This document shows, one piece after another, positions 13,701 through 22,860 of a stretch of DNA of 64,000 nucleotides (position 1 is the first letter of the stretch; each line of letters begins with the position of its first letter). Under the pieces are notes generated by a model. It made no database searches. It saw nothing but the letters and a program-made list of their open reading frames with translations, and was not told the origin of the DNA. The position numbers and the translations under genes are program-made. Source of the stretch: Pseudoalteromonas flavipulchra NCIMB 2033 = ATCC BAA-314 (GTDB lineage Bacteria > Pseudomonadota > Gammaproteobacteria > Enterobacterales > Alteromonadaceae). The stretch is from the NCBI GenBank assembly GCA_000814665.1, contig JWIH01000019.1:1-64000 (forward strand), in the 5' to 3' direction.

Positions 13701-14744
13701 TGACATGTACGCACCGCTGTCTACTTCGTTGATGTAAAGCGTATCGATCTTTGAGTGACCCGCTTTCACCAATTCAGCCATAAGCTCTAGTGATAGTTCA
13801 GTGTTCGCTTCTGCAATCACTTCGCCTGTTGATTCGTCGATATAGTTTTTAGCAACAACACGACCGATGATGTACTCATGCGGTACTTCAAGAGTGTCGA
13901 TGCCTTGCTTTTCGATGCTCTTAATGTGGCGTGCAGTAATACGACGGCCTTTTTCAACCAATACGTCACCGTTTGCATCTTTAATATCAAATGCAGCGGT
14001 TTCACCACGTAGGCGTGAAGGCACAAGTTCCATCAACACTTTGCCATCTTTTACTTCGAAACTTGTCGTTTCAAAGAATAGTGCCAAGATTTCTTCTGAA
14101 GTGAACTCTAGTGCACGTAAGATGATAGATGCTGGTAGTTTACGGCGACGGTCAATACGAACGTAAAGGTTATCTTTAACGTCGAATTCAAAGTCAAGCC
14201 ATGAACCACGGTAAGGGATCACACGTGCGTTATATAACACTTTACCAGATGAGTGTGATTTACCACGGTCGTTATCAAAGAATACACCAGGTGAACGGTG
14301 TAGCTGAGAAACGATAACACGCTCAGTACCATTGATTACAAAAGTACCGGTGTCTGTCATGAGCGGGATTTCGCCCATGTAAACTTCTTGCTCTTTTATG
14401 TCTTTGACTGTGCCAGGTGCATCTTTGTCCATTAGCACAAGACGTAGTTTAACGCGAAGTGGAGCAGAATATGTCACACCGCGAATTTGACATTCTTTAA
14501 CGTCAAATACTGGCTCGCCAATACGATAACTGACGTATTGAAGTTCAGAGTTGCCCGAGTAGCTCTTGATAGGGAATACAGAACGGAAAGCAGCTTCCAA
14601 TCCAGTATCGCCATCGGCATCAGGCGCAATGAACTTATCGAACGATTCCAACTGCATTTGCAGTAGGAAAGGTATGTCCAAAACCTGTGGACGTTTACCA
14701 AAATCCTTACGGATACGTTTCTTTTCAGAATAAGAGTAAGCCAT
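10719..14744 (-). CDS. rpoB: RNA polymerase subunit beta
   Basis: Beta subunit of RNA polymerase, 1341 residues against 1342 in E. coli. It begins [20 protein letters not shown], the family start. The rifampicin-binding cluster is recognisable ([19 protein letters not shown], then [20 protein letters not shown]), with wild-type residues at the common resistance positions as far as I can judge. Other conserved blocks include [19 protein letters not shown] and [11 protein letters not shown]. It is separated from rplL by a 350-bp gap holding an attenuator-like hairpin. Confidence 0.98.
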   Translation of the reverse strand: MAYSYSEKKRIRKDFGKRPQVLDIPFLLQMQLESFDKFIAPDADGDTGLEAAFRSVFPIKSYSGNSELQYVSYRIGEPVFDVKECQIRGVTYSAPLRVKLRLVLMDKDAPGTVKDIKEQEVYMGEIPLMTDTGTFVINGTERVIVSQLHRSPGVFFDNDRGKSHSSGKVLYNARVIPYRGSWLDFEFDVKDNLYVRIDRRRKLPASIILRALEFTSEEILALFFETTSFEVKDGKVLMELVPSRLRGETAAFDIKDANGDVLVEKGRRITARHIKSIEKQGIDTLEVPHEYIIGRVVAKNYIDESTGEVIAEANTELSLELMAELVKAGHSKIDTLYINEVDSGAYMSETLRVDSTNNRLEALVEIYRMMRPGEPPTKEAAEALFDNLFFSEERYDLSTVGRMKFNSRVGYDSDEGNGTLSKEDIVSVMKVLIDIRNGKGDVDDIDHLGNRRIRSVGEMAENQFRVGLVRVERAVRERLSLGDLDNVMPQDLINAKPISAAVKEFFGSSQLSQFMDQNNPLSEVTHKRRISALGPGGLTRERAGFEVRDVHVTHYGRVCPIETPEGPNIGLINSLSTYARTNDYGFLETPYRKVVDGIVTDDVDYLSAIEEGQFVIAQANTTLTDDNQFAEELIPCRFKGESTFMPSDSIQYMDVSPQQVISVAAALIPFLEHDDANRALMGSNMQRQAVPTLRADKPLVGTGIERTLAKDSGVTIVAKRGGIVKYADASRIVVNVNEDERIQGEAGIDIYNLTKYTRSNQNTCINQKPTCMVGEPVVRGDVLADGPSTDLGDLALGQNLRVAFMPWNGYNFEDSILLSENVVKEDRLTTIHIQELQCIARDTKLGPEEITADIPNVGESALGKLDESGVVYIGAEVKGGDILVGKVTPKGETQLTPEEKLLRAIFGEKASDVKDSSLRVPNSVSGTVIDVQVFTRDGVEKDKRALEVEDMQLREAKKDFNEEFRILEGGILTHARNLLIKSGMSEEQLAGFNTEKLLTQSLADEEHQAELEQLAAQYDELKADYDKRFENKRRKITQGDDLAPGVLKIVKVYLAVKRRIQPGDKMAGRHGNKGVISTIVPVEDMPYDDKGRTVDIVLNPLGVPSRMNIGQILETHMGLAARGIGERLEEMMKEQREIHELREFIKKAYEIGDCRQKVDIANFSDDEIRRLADNLKGGLPIATPAFDGAREAEIKDMLELGGYPRSGQVTLYDGRTGDAFERQVTVGYMYMLKLNHLVDDKMHARSTGSYSLVTQQPLGGKAQFGGQRFGEMEVWALEAYGAAYTLQEMLTVKSDDVNGRTKMYKNIVDGNHKMEPGMPESFNVLLKEIRSLGINIELEEI

Positions 14745-15024
14745 GGGGTTCCTCAGCTTGCTGATCTTTGACCCAACCTGTCCAAAATTGAACAGACTTC
14801 ACTGGCATCTAAGCCATGATAACAACATCTAAATTGTCACACTAACTTGCTTAACTAACGGCTTAAATGAGCACAATTCAGGCTATATTCAAATCGTTAA
14901 TGTCATCAAATCAGTGTTACTTCAAATGCCATTGCGATTTTCAACAAAAACTTCTAAGTTATTGAAAATTACAGTGAAATTCGAAGATTTATGCACGATA
15001 GAAATGCATATCTCTATAGCGCAA
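14745..15024. other. rplL-rpoB spacer, no gene found
   Basis: This part of the 350-bp rplL-rpoB gap has no credible reading frame on either strand. In enterics the equivalent spacer contains an RNase III processing site between the ribosomal protein and polymerase parts of the transcript. I could not identify a specific long hairpin here by eye. Confidence 0.4.
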
Positions 15025-15056
15025 AAGGGCCGGTGATTAAATAATCACCAGCCCTT
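15025..15056 (-). terminator. Attenuator hairpin between rplL and rpoB
   Basis: On the minus strand AAGGGCTGGTGATTA is followed, after one base, by a TTTAATCACCGGCCCTTTT arm, a long stem with one mismatch and a short T-run, 38 bp after rplL. By analogy with the E. coli rplL-rpoB attenuator it should let only part of transcription continue into rpoBC, explaining the excess of L7/L12 over polymerase. Partial rather than full termination is inferred from the conserved operon and the short T-run. Confidence 0.8.
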
Positions 15057-15094
15057 GCCTGATTTCTCAGGCAGCGAACCTAGCGGGAGCTAGA

Positions 15095-15457
15095 TTACTT
15101 GATCTCAACTTGAGCACCAGCTTCTTCAAGATCTTTCTTAAGAGCTTCAGCTTCTTCCTTAGATACACCTTCTTTGATAGGTGCAGGAGCAGACTCAACT
15201 AGAGCTTTAGCTTCTTTAAGGCCTAGACCTGTTGCGCCACGTACCGCTTTGATTGCAGCAACTTTGTTACCGCCAGCAGCAGCTAGGATTACGTCGAACT
15301 CAGTCTTTTCTTCAGCAGCTTCAGCAGGACCAGCAGCAACAACAGCAGCAGCTGCAGTTACACCGAACTTCTCTTCCATAGCTTCAACTAGTTCAACAAC
15401 TTCCATTACTGACATTTCAGCAATAGCGTCAAGGATTTGGTCTTTAGTTACAGACAT
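15095..15457 (-). CDS. rplL: 50S ribosomal protein L7/L12
   Basis: L7/L12 forms the flexible stalk of the 50S subunit that recruits and activates translational GTPases. It has 120 residues: an N-terminal dimerisation helix region ([20 protein letters not shown]), an alanine-rich hinge (about 35-52, [16 protein letters not shown]) and the compact C-terminal domain that binds EF-Tu and EF-G ([20 protein letters not shown]). It is 71 bp downstream of rplJ, and the two are expected to be co-regulated by L10. Confidence 0.98.
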   Translation of the reverse strand: MSVTKDQILDAIAEMSVMEVVELVEAMEEKFGVTAAAAVVAAGPAEAAEEKTEFDVILAAAGGNKVAAIKAVRGATGLGLKEAKALVESAPAPIKEGVSKEEAEALKKDLEEAGAQVEIK

Positions 15458-15528
15458 TTCAAATTTCCTAATTATTTACGAACCCATGCGGTTCAAAAAA
15501 TTTATTAAAGAAAGGAGCGTTGCTTAGA

Positions 15529-16023
15529 TTAAGCAGCTTGCTCAGCTTTCTGTACACGTACCGCTTCAATTGTTTTACACAATTTGCCAGCAGACGCTTC
15601 TTTCATAGCGCTCATTAAGCGTGCAACAGCTTCGTCGTAAGTAGGTAGCTTAGCAAGCATATCTACGTCAACGATTTTGCCTTCGAATGCAGCAGTTTTA
15701 AGCTCAAATGCTTCGTTCTTTTTCGCGAAATCTGCAAAGATACGCGCAGCAGCACCAGGGTGCTCTGAAGAGAAAGCGATTAGGCTTGGACCAACTAGTG
15801 ATTCATTAAGGCATTCGTAATCAGTGCCTTCAACCGCACGTCTAGCTAGGGTGTTACGAACAACTTTCATCCATACACCAGCTTCACGAGCTTCTTTACG
15901 AAGAGCAGTGATTGCACCTACTGTTACACCACGAGAATCAGCAACAACTGCTGAAAGAGCACCTTTGGCAGCTTCGTTGACTTCAGCAACAATTGCTTTT
16001 TTGTCTTGAAGATTTAAAGCCAT
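15529..16023 (-). CDS. rplJ: 50S ribosomal protein L10
   Basis: L10 anchors the L7/L12 dimers to 23S rRNA and represses its own operon. I start it at the ATG at 16023, giving 164 residues beginning [20 protein letters not shown], as in E. coli (165 residues). The frame runs ten codons further upstream, but that part has no family match and covers the AGGAG ribosome site. [12 protein letters not shown] and [12 protein letters not shown] are the conserved rRNA-binding blocks, and the C-terminal helix binds L12. It follows a leader that probably carries the L10 autoregulatory structure. Confidence 0.97.
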   Translation of the reverse strand: MALNLQDKKAIVAEVNEAAKGALSAVVADSRGVTVGAITALRKEAREAGVWMKVVRNTLARRAVEGTDYECLNESLVGPSLIAFSSEHPGAAARIFADFAKKNEAFELKTAAFEGKIVDVDMLAKLPTYDEAVARLMSAMKEASAGKLCKTIEAVRVQKAEQAA

Positions 16024-16077
16024 GGGTGTTACTCCTGGTTTATAGAAAAACAAACATGTTTTTCAGTTCTACTCTAC

Positions 16078-16215
16078 CCTGCTAAAAACTTTAGCAGAGA
16101 TGCTTTTTACGGCGAGAGCCAGAAGATTAGGAAAATCTAGCTGGGATTCACACCGTCTACGTAGGACAATTAAGGCCGAAGCCACCTACGGTCTTGGACG
16201 GAAGCGCAATTTATC
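16078..16215 (-). promoter_or_regulatory. Probable L10 leader (autoregulatory mRNA structure)
   Basis: This is the transcribed leader between the rplJ promoter and the rplJ start. It contains several complementary segments: TGCTAAA/TTTAGCA near 16079-16096, GATT/AATC near 16124-16137, and CTACGTAGG with CCTACGG near 16155-16190. In gammaproteobacteria this leader binds the L10-L12 complex to repress rplJL translation. I infer the role from position and base-pairing potential; the fold was not computed. The remainder of the gap up to the promoter shows nothing else. Confidence 0.6.
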
Positions 16216-16317
16216 GTTTCATTGTAGACCATGATGGAAACAATTTTCGAAATTATGCGCTTCAACCCGAATTCTTTGCTTTGTAAAGAAGTACACTTCT
16301 CTACAAAATGGCGCAAA

Positions 16318-16346
16318 ATTATAGTCTAATTTTTACGCCATGTAAA
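16318..16346 (-). promoter_or_regulatory. Promoter of rplJL-rpoBC
   Basis: On the minus strand TTTACA (16341-16346), a 17-bp spacer and a perfect TATAAT (16318-16323) lie just after the rplA stop codon and about 300 bp upstream of rplJ. This is the counterpart of the E. coli L10 promoter and leaves a long leader, as expected for the L10-controlled operon. Confidence 0.85.
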
Positions 16347-16360
16347 CGCTAAACTCTAAA

Positions 16361-17065
16361 TTATACTACTTGAGTATTTAGAGTAGCTTGGTCTAAAGCA
16401 ACACCAGCACCCATCGTAGTAGAGATGCTTACTTTCTTCACGAAAGTACCTTTTGCAGTAGAAGGCTTAGCCTTCTTAAGCGCGATGATTAGCGCTTCAA
16501 GGTTTTCTTGAAGTTGGTTAGCGTCAAAGTCTACTTTACCGATAGTAGTGTGGATGATACCGTTCTTATCGTTACGGTAACGAACCTGACCAGCTTTAGC
16601 GTTCTTAACAGCTTCTGCAACGTTAGGCGTTACAGTACCTGTCTTAGGGTTAGGCATAAGACCACGTGGACCTAGGATTTGACCTAGTTGACCAACAACG
16701 CGCATTGCATCTGGAGAAGCAACAACAACGTCAAAGTTCATTTCGCCTTTTTTAACTTGCTCTGCAAGGTCTTCCATACCTACTAAATCAGCACCAGCTT
16801 CTTTAGCAGCTTCAGCATTTGCACCTTGAGTGAATACCGCTACGCGTACATCACGACCAGTACCGTGAGGTAGTACAGTTGCACCACGTACGTTTTGGTC
16901 AGATTTACGAGCATCGATACCTAGGTTTACAGCAACGTCAACACTTTCAACGAACTTAGCAGTAGCAAGTTCTTTTAGAAGAGCAACAGCTTCGTTGATT
17001 TCGTACTCTTTAGTCGCATCCACTTTTTCGCGGATAGTACGCATACGCTTAGTTAATTTAGCCAT
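16361..17065 (-). CDS. rplA: 50S ribosomal protein L1
   Basis: L1 forms the mobile stalk at the ribosomal E site and represses the rplKA transcript in enterics. With the ATG at 17065 it has 234 residues and starts [20 protein letters not shown], like E. coli. A TTG two codons upstream is discarded because GGAG lies at proper spacing for the ATG. Conserved RNA-binding blocks include [20 protein letters not shown] and [16 protein letters not shown]. It is 6 bp downstream of rplK in a two-gene operon. Confidence 0.98.
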   Translation of the reverse strand: MAKLTKRMRTIREKVDATKEYEINEAVALLKELATAKFVESVDVAVNLGIDARKSDQNVRGATVLPHGTGRDVRVAVFTQGANAEAAKEAGADLVGMEDLAEQVKKGEMNFDVVVASPDAMRVVGQLGQILGPRGLMPNPKTGTVTPNVAEAVKNAKAGQVRYRNDKNGIIHTTIGKVDFDANQLQENLEALIIALKKAKPSTAKGTFVKKVSISTTMGAGVALDQATLNTQVV

Positions 17066-17071
17066 TCTCAA

Positions 17072-17500
17072 TTACTCCTCTACGTTCAAGCCCATTGCAC
17101 GTGCAGAACCTGCAATCGTGCGTACAGCTGCGTCCATATCAGCAGCAGTAAGATCTGGACGTTTCGTCTCAACGATCTCTTCAAGTTGAGCACGAGTAAC
17201 TGTACCAACTTTTTCAGTGTTAGGACGACCAGAACCAGACTTGATACCAGCAGCCTTTTTAAGAAGGTATGCCGCAGGTGGAGTCTTCATTTCAAAAGTG
17301 AAAGAACGGTCACTATAAACAGAAATAACAACAGGAACAGGTGCGCCTTTTTCGATAGACTCTGTACGTGCGTTGAACGCTTTACAGAATTCCATGATGT
17401 TTACACCGTGTTGACCTAATGCAGGACCTACTGGAGGACTAGGGTTAGCCATACCAGCAGCAACTTGTAGCTTGATTAGAGCTTCAACTTTCTTAGCCAT
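17072..17500 (-). CDS. rplK: 50S ribosomal protein L11
   Basis: L11 builds the GTPase-associated centre with 23S rRNA and is needed for RelA to sense uncharged tRNA. It has 142 residues. The N-terminal proline-rich segment [20 protein letters not shown], which contacts release and elongation factors, is present, and the C-terminal rRNA-binding domain is complete. It is first in rplK-rplA, driven by the promoter embedded in the nusG terminator. Confidence 0.98.
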   Translation of the reverse strand: MAKKVEALIKLQVAAGMANPSPPVGPALGQHGVNIMEFCKAFNARTESIEKGAPVPVVISVYSDRSFTFEMKTPPAAYLLKKAAGIKSGSGRPNTEKVGTVTRAQLEEIVETKRPDLTAADMDAAVRTIAGSARAMGLNVEE

Positions 17501-17610
17501 GATAATACCTCAATTGTGGGTCTTTGCCTCGTGCGCGCGAGGACGCGTACTCAAACGGCTTCCCAGTTAAAAAATTCAGTCTTTTTGCCGCATATTTTTG
17601 CGTACAACAA

Positions 17611-17645
17611 AAAGGCCGCTGATTATAGATTAATCAGCGGCCTTT
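17611..17645 (-). terminator. nusG terminator with overlapping promoter
   Basis: AAAGGCCGCTGATTA, a 5-nt loop and TAATCAGCGGCCTTT form a 15-bp perfect stem followed by a T-run, 22 bp after the nusG stop. It ends the tRNA-Trp-secE-nusG transcript. The -10 element of the rplK promoter lies across the loop and 3' arm of this hairpin. Confidence 0.9.
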
Positions 17646-17650
17646 GACAA
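17622..17650 (-). promoter_or_regulatory. Promoter of rplK-rplA
   Basis: On the minus strand TTGTCA (17645-17650), a 17-bp spacer and a perfect TATAAT (17622-17627) form a near-consensus sigma-70 promoter. The spacer is the left arm and loop of the nusG terminator. Transcription should begin near 17615, giving a leader of about 115 nt before rplK. Confidence 0.8.
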
Positions 17651-17667
17651 CTTTTTCAAGTTAGAAT

Positions 17668-18225
17668 TTATTTGTCTTTCTCAACCTGACCAAATTCTAG
17701 GTCTACAGGCGTTGAACGACCGAAAATAAGTACCGAAACTTTCAGGCGACTCTTTTCGTAATCCACTTCTTCAACCACACCGTTGAAGTCAGCAAATGGA
17801 CCATCTGTAACACGAACCACTTCACCCGGTTCAAATAAAGTAGCAGGTTTCGGTGCTTCAGCATTTTCTTGCAGACGGTTAAGAATACGATCTGCTTCTT
17901 TTTGACTGATTGGTGCAGGACGGTCTGACGTACCACCAACAAAGCCCATTACACGCGGTGTACTATTCACCAAGTGCCAAGACGCATCGTCCATTACCAT
18001 TTGAACTAATACATAGCCAGGGAAGAATTTACGCTCAGATTTACGTTTCTGACCTGCACGCATTTCAACCACTTCTTCAGTCGGCACAAGGATCTCACCG
18101 AATAGATCTTCTAACCCTTCGATTTTAATATGCTCGATAATGGTTTGTGCTACGCGTTTTTCAAAACCTGAAAACGCTTGGATCACGTACCAACGTAATT
18201 TCTTTTCTTTGTTCTCATCCGACAT
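17668..18225 (-). CDS. nusG: Transcription termination/antitermination factor NusG
   Basis: NusG binds RNA polymerase over the active-site cleft, suppresses pausing, and links it to Rho or to ribosomal S10. It has 185 residues: an N-terminal NGN domain ([18 protein letters not shown] at 12-29; [10 protein letters not shown]) and a C-terminal KOW domain ([19 protein letters not shown]). It is 4 bp downstream of secE, as in E. coli, and ends at a strong terminator. Confidence 0.98.
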   Translation of the reverse strand: MSDENKEKKLRWYVIQAFSGFEKRVAQTIIEHIKIEGLEDLFGEILVPTEEVVEMRAGQKRKSERKFFPGYVLVQMVMDDASWHLVNSTPRVMGFVGGTSDRPAPISQKEADRILNRLQENAEAPKPATLFEPGEVVRVTDGPFADFNGVVEEVDYEKSRLKVSVLIFGRSTPVDLEFGQVEKDK

Positions 18226-18229
18226 GGGA

Positions 18230-18607
18230 TCAGATCTCCAATCCAGTTAAAAAGCCTACTGCACGGAAAAGTATACCATCTAATCCCCATAGGATTAATG
18301 CCATAATCACCGTTGCAATGATCACGATAAAAGTAGTGTGAGTCGCTTCCTGACGCGTTGGCCAGATAACTTTACGTACTTCAATACGTGATTCTTTAGC
18401 AAAAGCGATAAAGGTACGGCCTTTTTCAGTCGTTACCAAAATGCCCAAAGCCGCAGCGATAGCTGCAACCACGCCAACAGCGCGTACTAAAACAGATAAA
18501 TCGGCATATAGATAATTACCAACTACGGCACCAGTTAGAAGTGCAATAGCAGCTAGCCACTTTACCGTGTCCATCGAGCTCGACGAGTTTTCAACATTAG
18601 TGCTCAT
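18230..18607 (-). CDS. secE: Preprotein translocase subunit SecE
   Basis: SecE is the essential small subunit of the SecYEG inner-membrane channel. I use the ATG at 18607, giving 125 residues from [17 protein letters not shown]; nine codons upstream of it look like leader sequence and an AAGG site precedes the ATG. Three membrane segments can be seen (about 17-35, 42-60 and 93-112), as in the enteric three-helix form. The conserved cytoplasmic motif [17 protein letters not shown] is intact. It is transcribed with tRNA-Trp upstream and nusG downstream. Confidence 0.97.
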   Translation of the reverse strand: MSTNVENSSSSMDTVKWLAAIALLTGAVVGNYLYADLSVLVRAVGVVAAIAAALGILVTTEKGRTFIAFAKESRIEVRKVIWPTRQEATHTTFIVIIATVIMALILWGLDGILFRAVGFLTGLEI

Positions 18608-18638
18608 AATCAATTTTACCTTAAATACAGACACAACA

Positions 18639-18657
18639 ACCCTGCATAGAACAGGGT
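18639..18657 (-). other. Small hairpin between tRNA-Trp and secE
   Basis: ACCCTG-CATAGAA-CAGGGT is a 6-bp perfect dyad in the tRNA-Trp/secE spacer with no T-run after it. It may mark an RNA processing or stabilising hairpin that separates the tRNA precursor from the mRNA. It could also be chance. Confidence 0.35.
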
Positions 18658-18740
18658 AAATCCATTCAATCCAAATTTACAAATAAGCGACTTAAGTGGT
18701 TTTGGGTCACGTTATTTTAAATGTGGACTTGTTGCTGAAT

Positions 18741-18817
18741 TGGCAGGGGCGGCAGGACTCGAACCCGCAACCATCGGTTTTGGAGACCGCTGTTCTACCA
18801 ATTGGAACTACGCCCCT
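18741..18817 (-). tRNA. trpT: tRNA-Trp (CCA anticodon)
   Basis: The minus strand starts AGGGGCGTAGTTCCAATTGG and ends with the paired acceptor strand and an encoded CCA (77 nt). The anticodon loop CTCCAAA carries CCA, and the T-loop GGTTCGAGTCC is standard. It closely resembles E. coli tRNA-Trp. It is immediately upstream of secE-nusG and probably cotranscribed. Confidence 0.97.
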
Positions 18818-18832
18818 GCAAAGTGGATGCCC

Positions 18833-18860
18833 ATTATACTGACGAAGCAAACGAAAACAA
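18833..18860 (-). promoter_or_regulatory. Promoter of tRNA-Trp-secE-nusG
   Basis: On the minus strand TTGTTT (18855-18860), a 16-bp spacer and a perfect TATAAT (18833-18838) lie 16 bp upstream of the tRNA 5' end. The -35 is imperfect. Confidence 0.7.
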
Positions 18861-18913
18861 GTGTAAAAGATATGCAAAGTAACATTTAATCTAAACTTGG
18901 TTTTACGAGGTCT

Positions 18914-19414
18914 TCAGAAAAGACGCAATAAATCTCCGTGATAAAAATCACAAAGCACCCAAACTTGCTCAAATGGATGACAATCAGGGATCTCCCAAGT
19001 GGCTTTTAAGCGCTTAAAATCGTCAAGATGATAAATGGGGCTGGCATTTCGAATTAACAACCAAACACGTTGTGAATCATAGTGTTTTTTGGCTTTTTGA
19101 TTGAGCAGCCGCTGTAAGCCGATACTCAGTTGTTCGGAGTCAGCGGCTTGACTCATTGCTGCCAGCTCTCTTTGCGTGGAGAGAGACAGCGGACGCCCAA
19201 GCACAGCCATCGCTTCTTTCTCACTGGCATAAAAATGGGCTATTTCTATATCGAGCTGTGTTTTTCCTTGATAACAACTGACGTCTGGTTTATTTGGCTC
19301 ATTGTGCCAAATATGGCGCATGTGCACTGCAAACTGCTTTTCATAACTGCGTAAAAACAGTTTAGCCGCGTCATGCTCAAGTTTTATTTTTTCTGCTTCA
19401 CTCGCTCTGTCCAT
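18914..19414 (-). CDS. Unknown protein, overlaps deoC
   Basis: A 166-residue soluble protein that I do not recognise. Its ATG overlaps the last 17 bp of deoC, so the two are probably translated together. A helical N-terminus (EKIKLEHDAAKLFLRSYEKQ) is followed by PD at 44-45 and, after ten residues, LDIEIAHFY. The order helix-PD-(D/E)xE-like strand recalls the PD-(D/E)XK nuclease fold, but the usual lysine is missing. The C-terminus (VWLLIRNAS, VWVLCDFYHGDLLRLF) reads like buried beta strands. There is no signal peptide or membrane segment. A role in DNA metabolism is a guess; no function is assigned. Confidence 0.75.
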   Translation of the reverse strand: MDRASEAEKIKLEHDAAKLFLRSYEKQFAVHMRHIWHNEPNKPDVSCYQGKTQLDIEIAHFYASEKEAMAVLGRPLSLSTQRELAAMSQAADSEQLSIGLQRLLNQKAKKHYDSQRVWLLIRNASPIYHLDDFKRLKATWEIPDCHPFEQVWVLCDFYHGDLLRLF

Positions 19415-20147
19415 TCACAACCACTGCTACATCACTCAATAGGCTTGAAGCACCGAATCTAAAATTATTGGCATTGAGCCACTCGGCCCCCATAATTTCT
19501 TCGGCCAATCGTAAATATCGCTGCGCTTCTACTACTGACTTTACTCCACCGGCCGCTTTAAATCCAACCGATTTACCGCTGCTTTTGATTGTCTTAAGGA
19601 TAACTTCAGCCGCTTCTGGTGTAGCATTGACAGCAACCTTTCCTGTACTTGTTTTAACAAAGTCCGCGCCCGCCATAATGGCAAGCTGCGCGGCTTCCGC
19701 AATGAGCTTTGGCTTAGCCAATACGCCACTTTCGATGATTACCTTGAGCTTTGCTTTACCTTGACAGGCAAGCTTGCTTGAATGCACATATTGCCAAGGT
19801 GTATCTGGATCACCCGCCATCAGCTGCTGATAAGGAAGCACGAGATCAATTTCGTCGGCACCATCTGCGATTGCTGAATGAGTTTGTGCAACGACCTGCT
19901 GGAGCTTTTGCTCTCCCGATGGGAAGTTGGTCACCGTTGCTACTTTTATCTGCGACCACTCACGCTTTTCCAACTCTTCTTTTACTAACGTCACAAACTG
20001 CGGATACACACAAATAGCCGCTGGTAGTCCAATATCAGGGTTAATGCTATTCAATAACGCGAGAATACTTGCCGGCGTATCGTCCTCTTTCAAAGAGGTC
20101 AAATCCATTAAACTCAGCGACAACCGAGCATCAGATTGTAAAGTCAT
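19398..20147 (-). CDS. deoC: Deoxyribose-phosphate aldolase
   Basis: DeoC cleaves 2-deoxyribose-5-phosphate to glyceraldehyde-3-phosphate and acetaldehyde in deoxynucleoside catabolism. I use the ATG at 20147 (249 residues, MTLQSDARLSLSLMDLTSLK) with AAGGA 8 bp upstream; a GTG six codons earlier is less likely. The class I aldolase Schiff-base lysine lies in FVKTSTGK, the proton-relay lysine in VGFKAAGGVK, and the catalytic aspartate in ADEIDLVLPY. It stands alone rather than with deoA/deoB/deoD and is divergent from cysG. Several dyads upstream could be operators, but I cannot assign a regulator. Confidence 0.96.
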   Translation of the reverse strand: MTLQSDARLSLSLMDLTSLKEDDTPASILALLNSINPDIGLPAAICVYPQFVTLVKEELEKREWSQIKVATVTNFPSGEQKLQQVVAQTHSAIADGADEIDLVLPYQQLMAGDPDTPWQYVHSSKLACQGKAKLKVIIESGVLAKPKLIAEAAQLAIMAGADFVKTSTGKVAVNATPEAAEVILKTIKSSGKSVGFKAAGGVKSVVEAQRYLRLAEEIMGAEWLNANNFRFGASSLLSDVAVVVNGQSE

Positions 20148-20496
20148 TACCGTGTTCCTTTTCACTCTATGTAATAAGCCTAGTTAAATGCATACAGCAG
20201 CACCAACAATAGGACAAATGTCCGCTCACAATTAGCTGTCGGATACGGTTTTTACTATTGTTCATTAAATGAATATCTCATAACCAAACACTATAATCGT
20301 CAAATCACAGCAAAAACTTAAGCTAACCCCATGAAATATAAAGAAAGTGATATTTACCCGCCTTATTTATAACTTTTGGTTATATAGAGTCGGTTTAAAT
20401 TATTTTTTCCCTCATTTGCAACTCTATATGCTGCGCTCTATTACCGATATCAATCAATATTGATATTAACCGTCGTGATGTTTAGCAGAGGTTATC
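20148..20496. promoter_or_regulatory. deoC-cysG divergent control region with several dyads
   Basis: This 349-bp divergent region has four clear dyads: GGACA-aa-TGTCC (20212-20223), TTCATT-a-AATGAA (20261-20273), ATAAC-ttttg-GTTAT (20369-20383) and ATATCAAT-caat-ATTGATAT (20447-20466). A weak sigma-70-like pair, TTGCAA and TATTAC with 17-bp spacing, lies between the last two in cysG orientation. The third dyad fits a LysR-type T-N11-A site and resembles an element upstream of cysJ. Assignment to CysB is inferred. Confidence 0.55.
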
Positions 20497-21918
20497 GTGC
20501 AATACTTGCCAATTTTTACCAAACTAGAAAATAAACCTGTATTGATTGTAGGTGGTGGTGAGGTTGCGCTGAGAAAGTGCCGCGCCTTTTTAAAAGCCAA
20601 TGCAGCAGTCACTTTGGTTTCACCTGAGTTTTGCACTGAGCTTTTATCACTAGCAGCGGATGCAAGCGTTGCACTTCGGCATAAGCCATTTGATGCATCA
20701 GACCTAGACAATGCCATGTTAGTCGTTGCAGCAACAGATATTGAAGCCGTAAATGCAGAGGTGGCAGAGCTTGCTGAAGCGCGCAACCTTTTCGTTAACG
20801 TAGTCGACGACCAACCAAAGTGTAATTTTATTTTTCCTTCAATCGTGGATAGAAACCCTATAACGATTGCCATATCTAGTGCTGGAACTGCGCCCGTCCT
20901 TGCAAGACGATTACGAGAGAAGTTAGAAACCCTTATTCCACAGCATATTGGTCCGCTGGCAACGCTTGTTGGTCAATTCAGACATAAAGTGAAAGCGCGC
21001 TTTAAACACTTTGCTGACCGCCGACAGTTTTGGGAATCTGTCTTTGATTCAAATGTGGTAAGTGAAGTACAAGCTGGTAACAATGAAAATGCACAAATTC
21101 AACTTGAAGCCATGCTAGCAAGCACTCCCTCCCCTGAAGGCGAGGTGTATGTCGTCGGTGCGGGTCCTGGCGACCCTGAGCTACTGACGCTTAAGGCATT
21201 ACAACTAATGCAACAAGCCGATGTGGTAGTGTATGATTATCTGGTATCTGACGAAATCATGGATCTTGTACGTCGTGACGCTGATTTAATCTGCGTGGGC
21301 AAAAAAGCCGGTAATCATAGTGTTAAACAAGAACACACCAATGAGATTTTGGTTGATTTAGCCAAACAAGGTAAAAAGGTTTGTAGGATAAAAGGCGGCG
21401 ACCCATTTATTTACGGTCGCGGTGGCGAAGAAGTGCAAGTATTGGCCGAAAATAACGTGAAATATCAAATTGTTCCTGGTATTACTGCTGCTGCAGGATG
21501 TAGCGCATACGCTGGTATTCCACTAACTCATAGAGATCATGCTCAAGCCATTCAATTTGTTACGGGACATTGTAAGCAGGATGGACAGGAACTCGACTGG
21601 GAAGGCTTAGCTAAGACGAATCAAACGCTTGCCGTATACATGGGAGTGATTAAATCGCCGCATATTCAGGCGCAATTACTCGCTCATGGTCGCTCGCCGA
21701 ATACACCAGTGGCAATTGTTGAAAATGGCACGCGCAAATCTCAGCGTGTCGTAAGAACACAATTAGATCAACTTGCACAGACTATTACTGCGCATGATAT
21801 TCAGTCGCCAGCACTATTGATTATTGGTGAAGTAGCAGCATTACATGAGCAATTAGCTTGGTTTAATAAGAACAATCAAATCAGTAGCTTTGCTCAACCC
21901 ATTACGCAAGTCGCGTAA
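20497..21918 (+). CDS. cysG: Siroheme synthase CysG
   Basis: CysG is a trifunctional enzyme that makes siroheme, the cofactor of sulfite reductase, from uroporphyrinogen III. At 473 residues it has the two-part structure: an N-terminal NAD-dependent precorrin-2 dehydrogenase/ferrochelatase (residues 1-~210, with GGGEVALRK and SSAGTAPVLARRLREKLE) and a C-terminal SAM uroporphyrinogen methyltransferase (about 216-460, with VVGAGPGDPELLTLKAL and GGDPFIYGRGGEE). The start is a GTG with AGAGG upstream. It opens the sulfate-assimilation operon, 42 bp before cysD, which matches supply of cofactor to cysI at 41.8-43.5 kb. Confidence 0.97.
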   Translation: MQYLPIFTKLENKPVLIVGGGEVALRKCRAFLKANAAVTLVSPEFCTELLSLAADASVALRHKPFDASDLDNAMLVVAATDIEAVNAEVAELAEARNLFVNVVDDQPKCNFIFPSIVDRNPITIAISSAGTAPVLARRLREKLETLIPQHIGPLATLVGQFRHKVKARFKHFADRRQFWESVFDSNVVSEVQAGNNENAQIQLEAMLASTPSPEGEVYVVGAGPGDPELLTLKALQLMQQADVVVYDYLVSDEIMDLVRRDADLICVGKKAGNHSVKQEHTNEILVDLAKQGKKVCRIKGGDPFIYGRGGEEVQVLAENNVKYQIVPGITAAAGCSAYAGIPLTHRDHAQAIQFVTGHCKQDGQELDWEGLAKTNQTLAVYMGVIKSPHIQAQLLAHGRSPNTPVAIVENGTRKSQRVVRTQLDQLAQTITAHDIQSPALLIIGEVAALHEQLAWFNKNNQISSFAQPITQVA

Positions 21919-21960
21919 TTAAAGTACAAGATAGTTAAATTTATAAGTAGGACATTAATC

Positions 21961-22860
21961 ATGGCTTTAACCCATCTCCAGCAACTCGAAGCTGAGAGCA
22001 TAAAGATCATCCGAGAGGTTGCCGCAGAATTTGAAAACCCGGTAATGCTGTATTCGATAGGTAAAGACTCGTCGGTACTGCTTCACCTTGCTCGTAAGGC
22101 TTTCTACCCAGCGAAAATTCCTTTTCCTCTACTCCACGTTGATACCAATTGGAAATTTAGAGAAATGATCGAGTTTCGCGATAGATTAGCAAAAGAGTAC
22201 GGATTTGAACTGCTTGTGCACAAAAACCCAGAAGGACTAGAGATGAACATCAGTCCATTTGTTCATGGTTCATCTAAGCATACCGATATCATGAAAACAC
22301 AAGGCCTGAAGCAAGCGCTAGATCAATATGGCTTTGATGCGGCTTTTGGTGGTGCGCGCCGTGATGAAGAAAAATCTCGCGCAAAAGAACGAGTTTATTC
22401 ATTTAGAGATAAACACCATCGCTGGGATCCTAAAAACCAACGTCCGGAGTTATGGAATACATATAACGGTCAAGTGAACCCTGGCGAAAGCATTCGAGTT
22501 TTCCCATTATCAAACTGGACAGAGCTCGATATTTGGCAATATATCTACCAAGAAGGTATTGAGATAGTGCCACTTTACCTCTCAAAGCCAAGACCAGTTG
22601 TTGAGCGTAACGGAACATTAATTATGGTCGATGACGACCGCATGCCACTTGCCGAAGGTGAAGTGCCAGAAATGAAATCTGTACGCTTCAGAACACTTGG
22701 CTGTTACCCACTAACGGGGGCAGTTGAATCAGAGGCCGATACGCTCACTGGAATTATCGAAGAAATGTTGTTATCTACGTCATCAGAACGTGAAGGACGA
22801 GTGATTGATCATGATTCATCAGGATCAATGGAGAAGAAAAAGCGCGAGGGGTATTTCTAA
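21961..22860 (+). CDS. cysD: Sulfate adenylyltransferase subunit 2
   Basis: CysD is the catalytic subunit of ATP sulfurylase, which adenylates sulfate to APS while CysN hydrolyses GTP. It has 299 residues. The N-type ATP pyrophosphatase loop [12 protein letters not shown] is at 32-43, and the PAPS-reductase-like fold continues with [27 protein letters not shown] and [12 protein letters not shown]. The stop and the cysN start overlap by one base (TAATG), so the two subunits are translationally coupled. Confidence 0.97.
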   Translation: MALTHLQQLEAESIKIIREVAAEFENPVMLYSIGKDSSVLLHLARKAFYPAKIPFPLLHVDTNWKFREMIEFRDRLAKEYGFELLVHKNPEGLEMNISPFVHGSSKHTDIMKTQGLKQALDQYGFDAAFGGARRDEEKSRAKERVYSFRDKHHRWDPKNQRPELWNTYNGQVNPGESIRVFPLSNWTELDIWQYIYQEGIEIVPLYLSKPRPVVERNGTLIMVDDDRMPLAEGEVPEMKSVRFRTLGCYPLTGAVESEADTLTGIIEEMLLSTSSEREGRVIDHDSSGSMEKKKREGYF

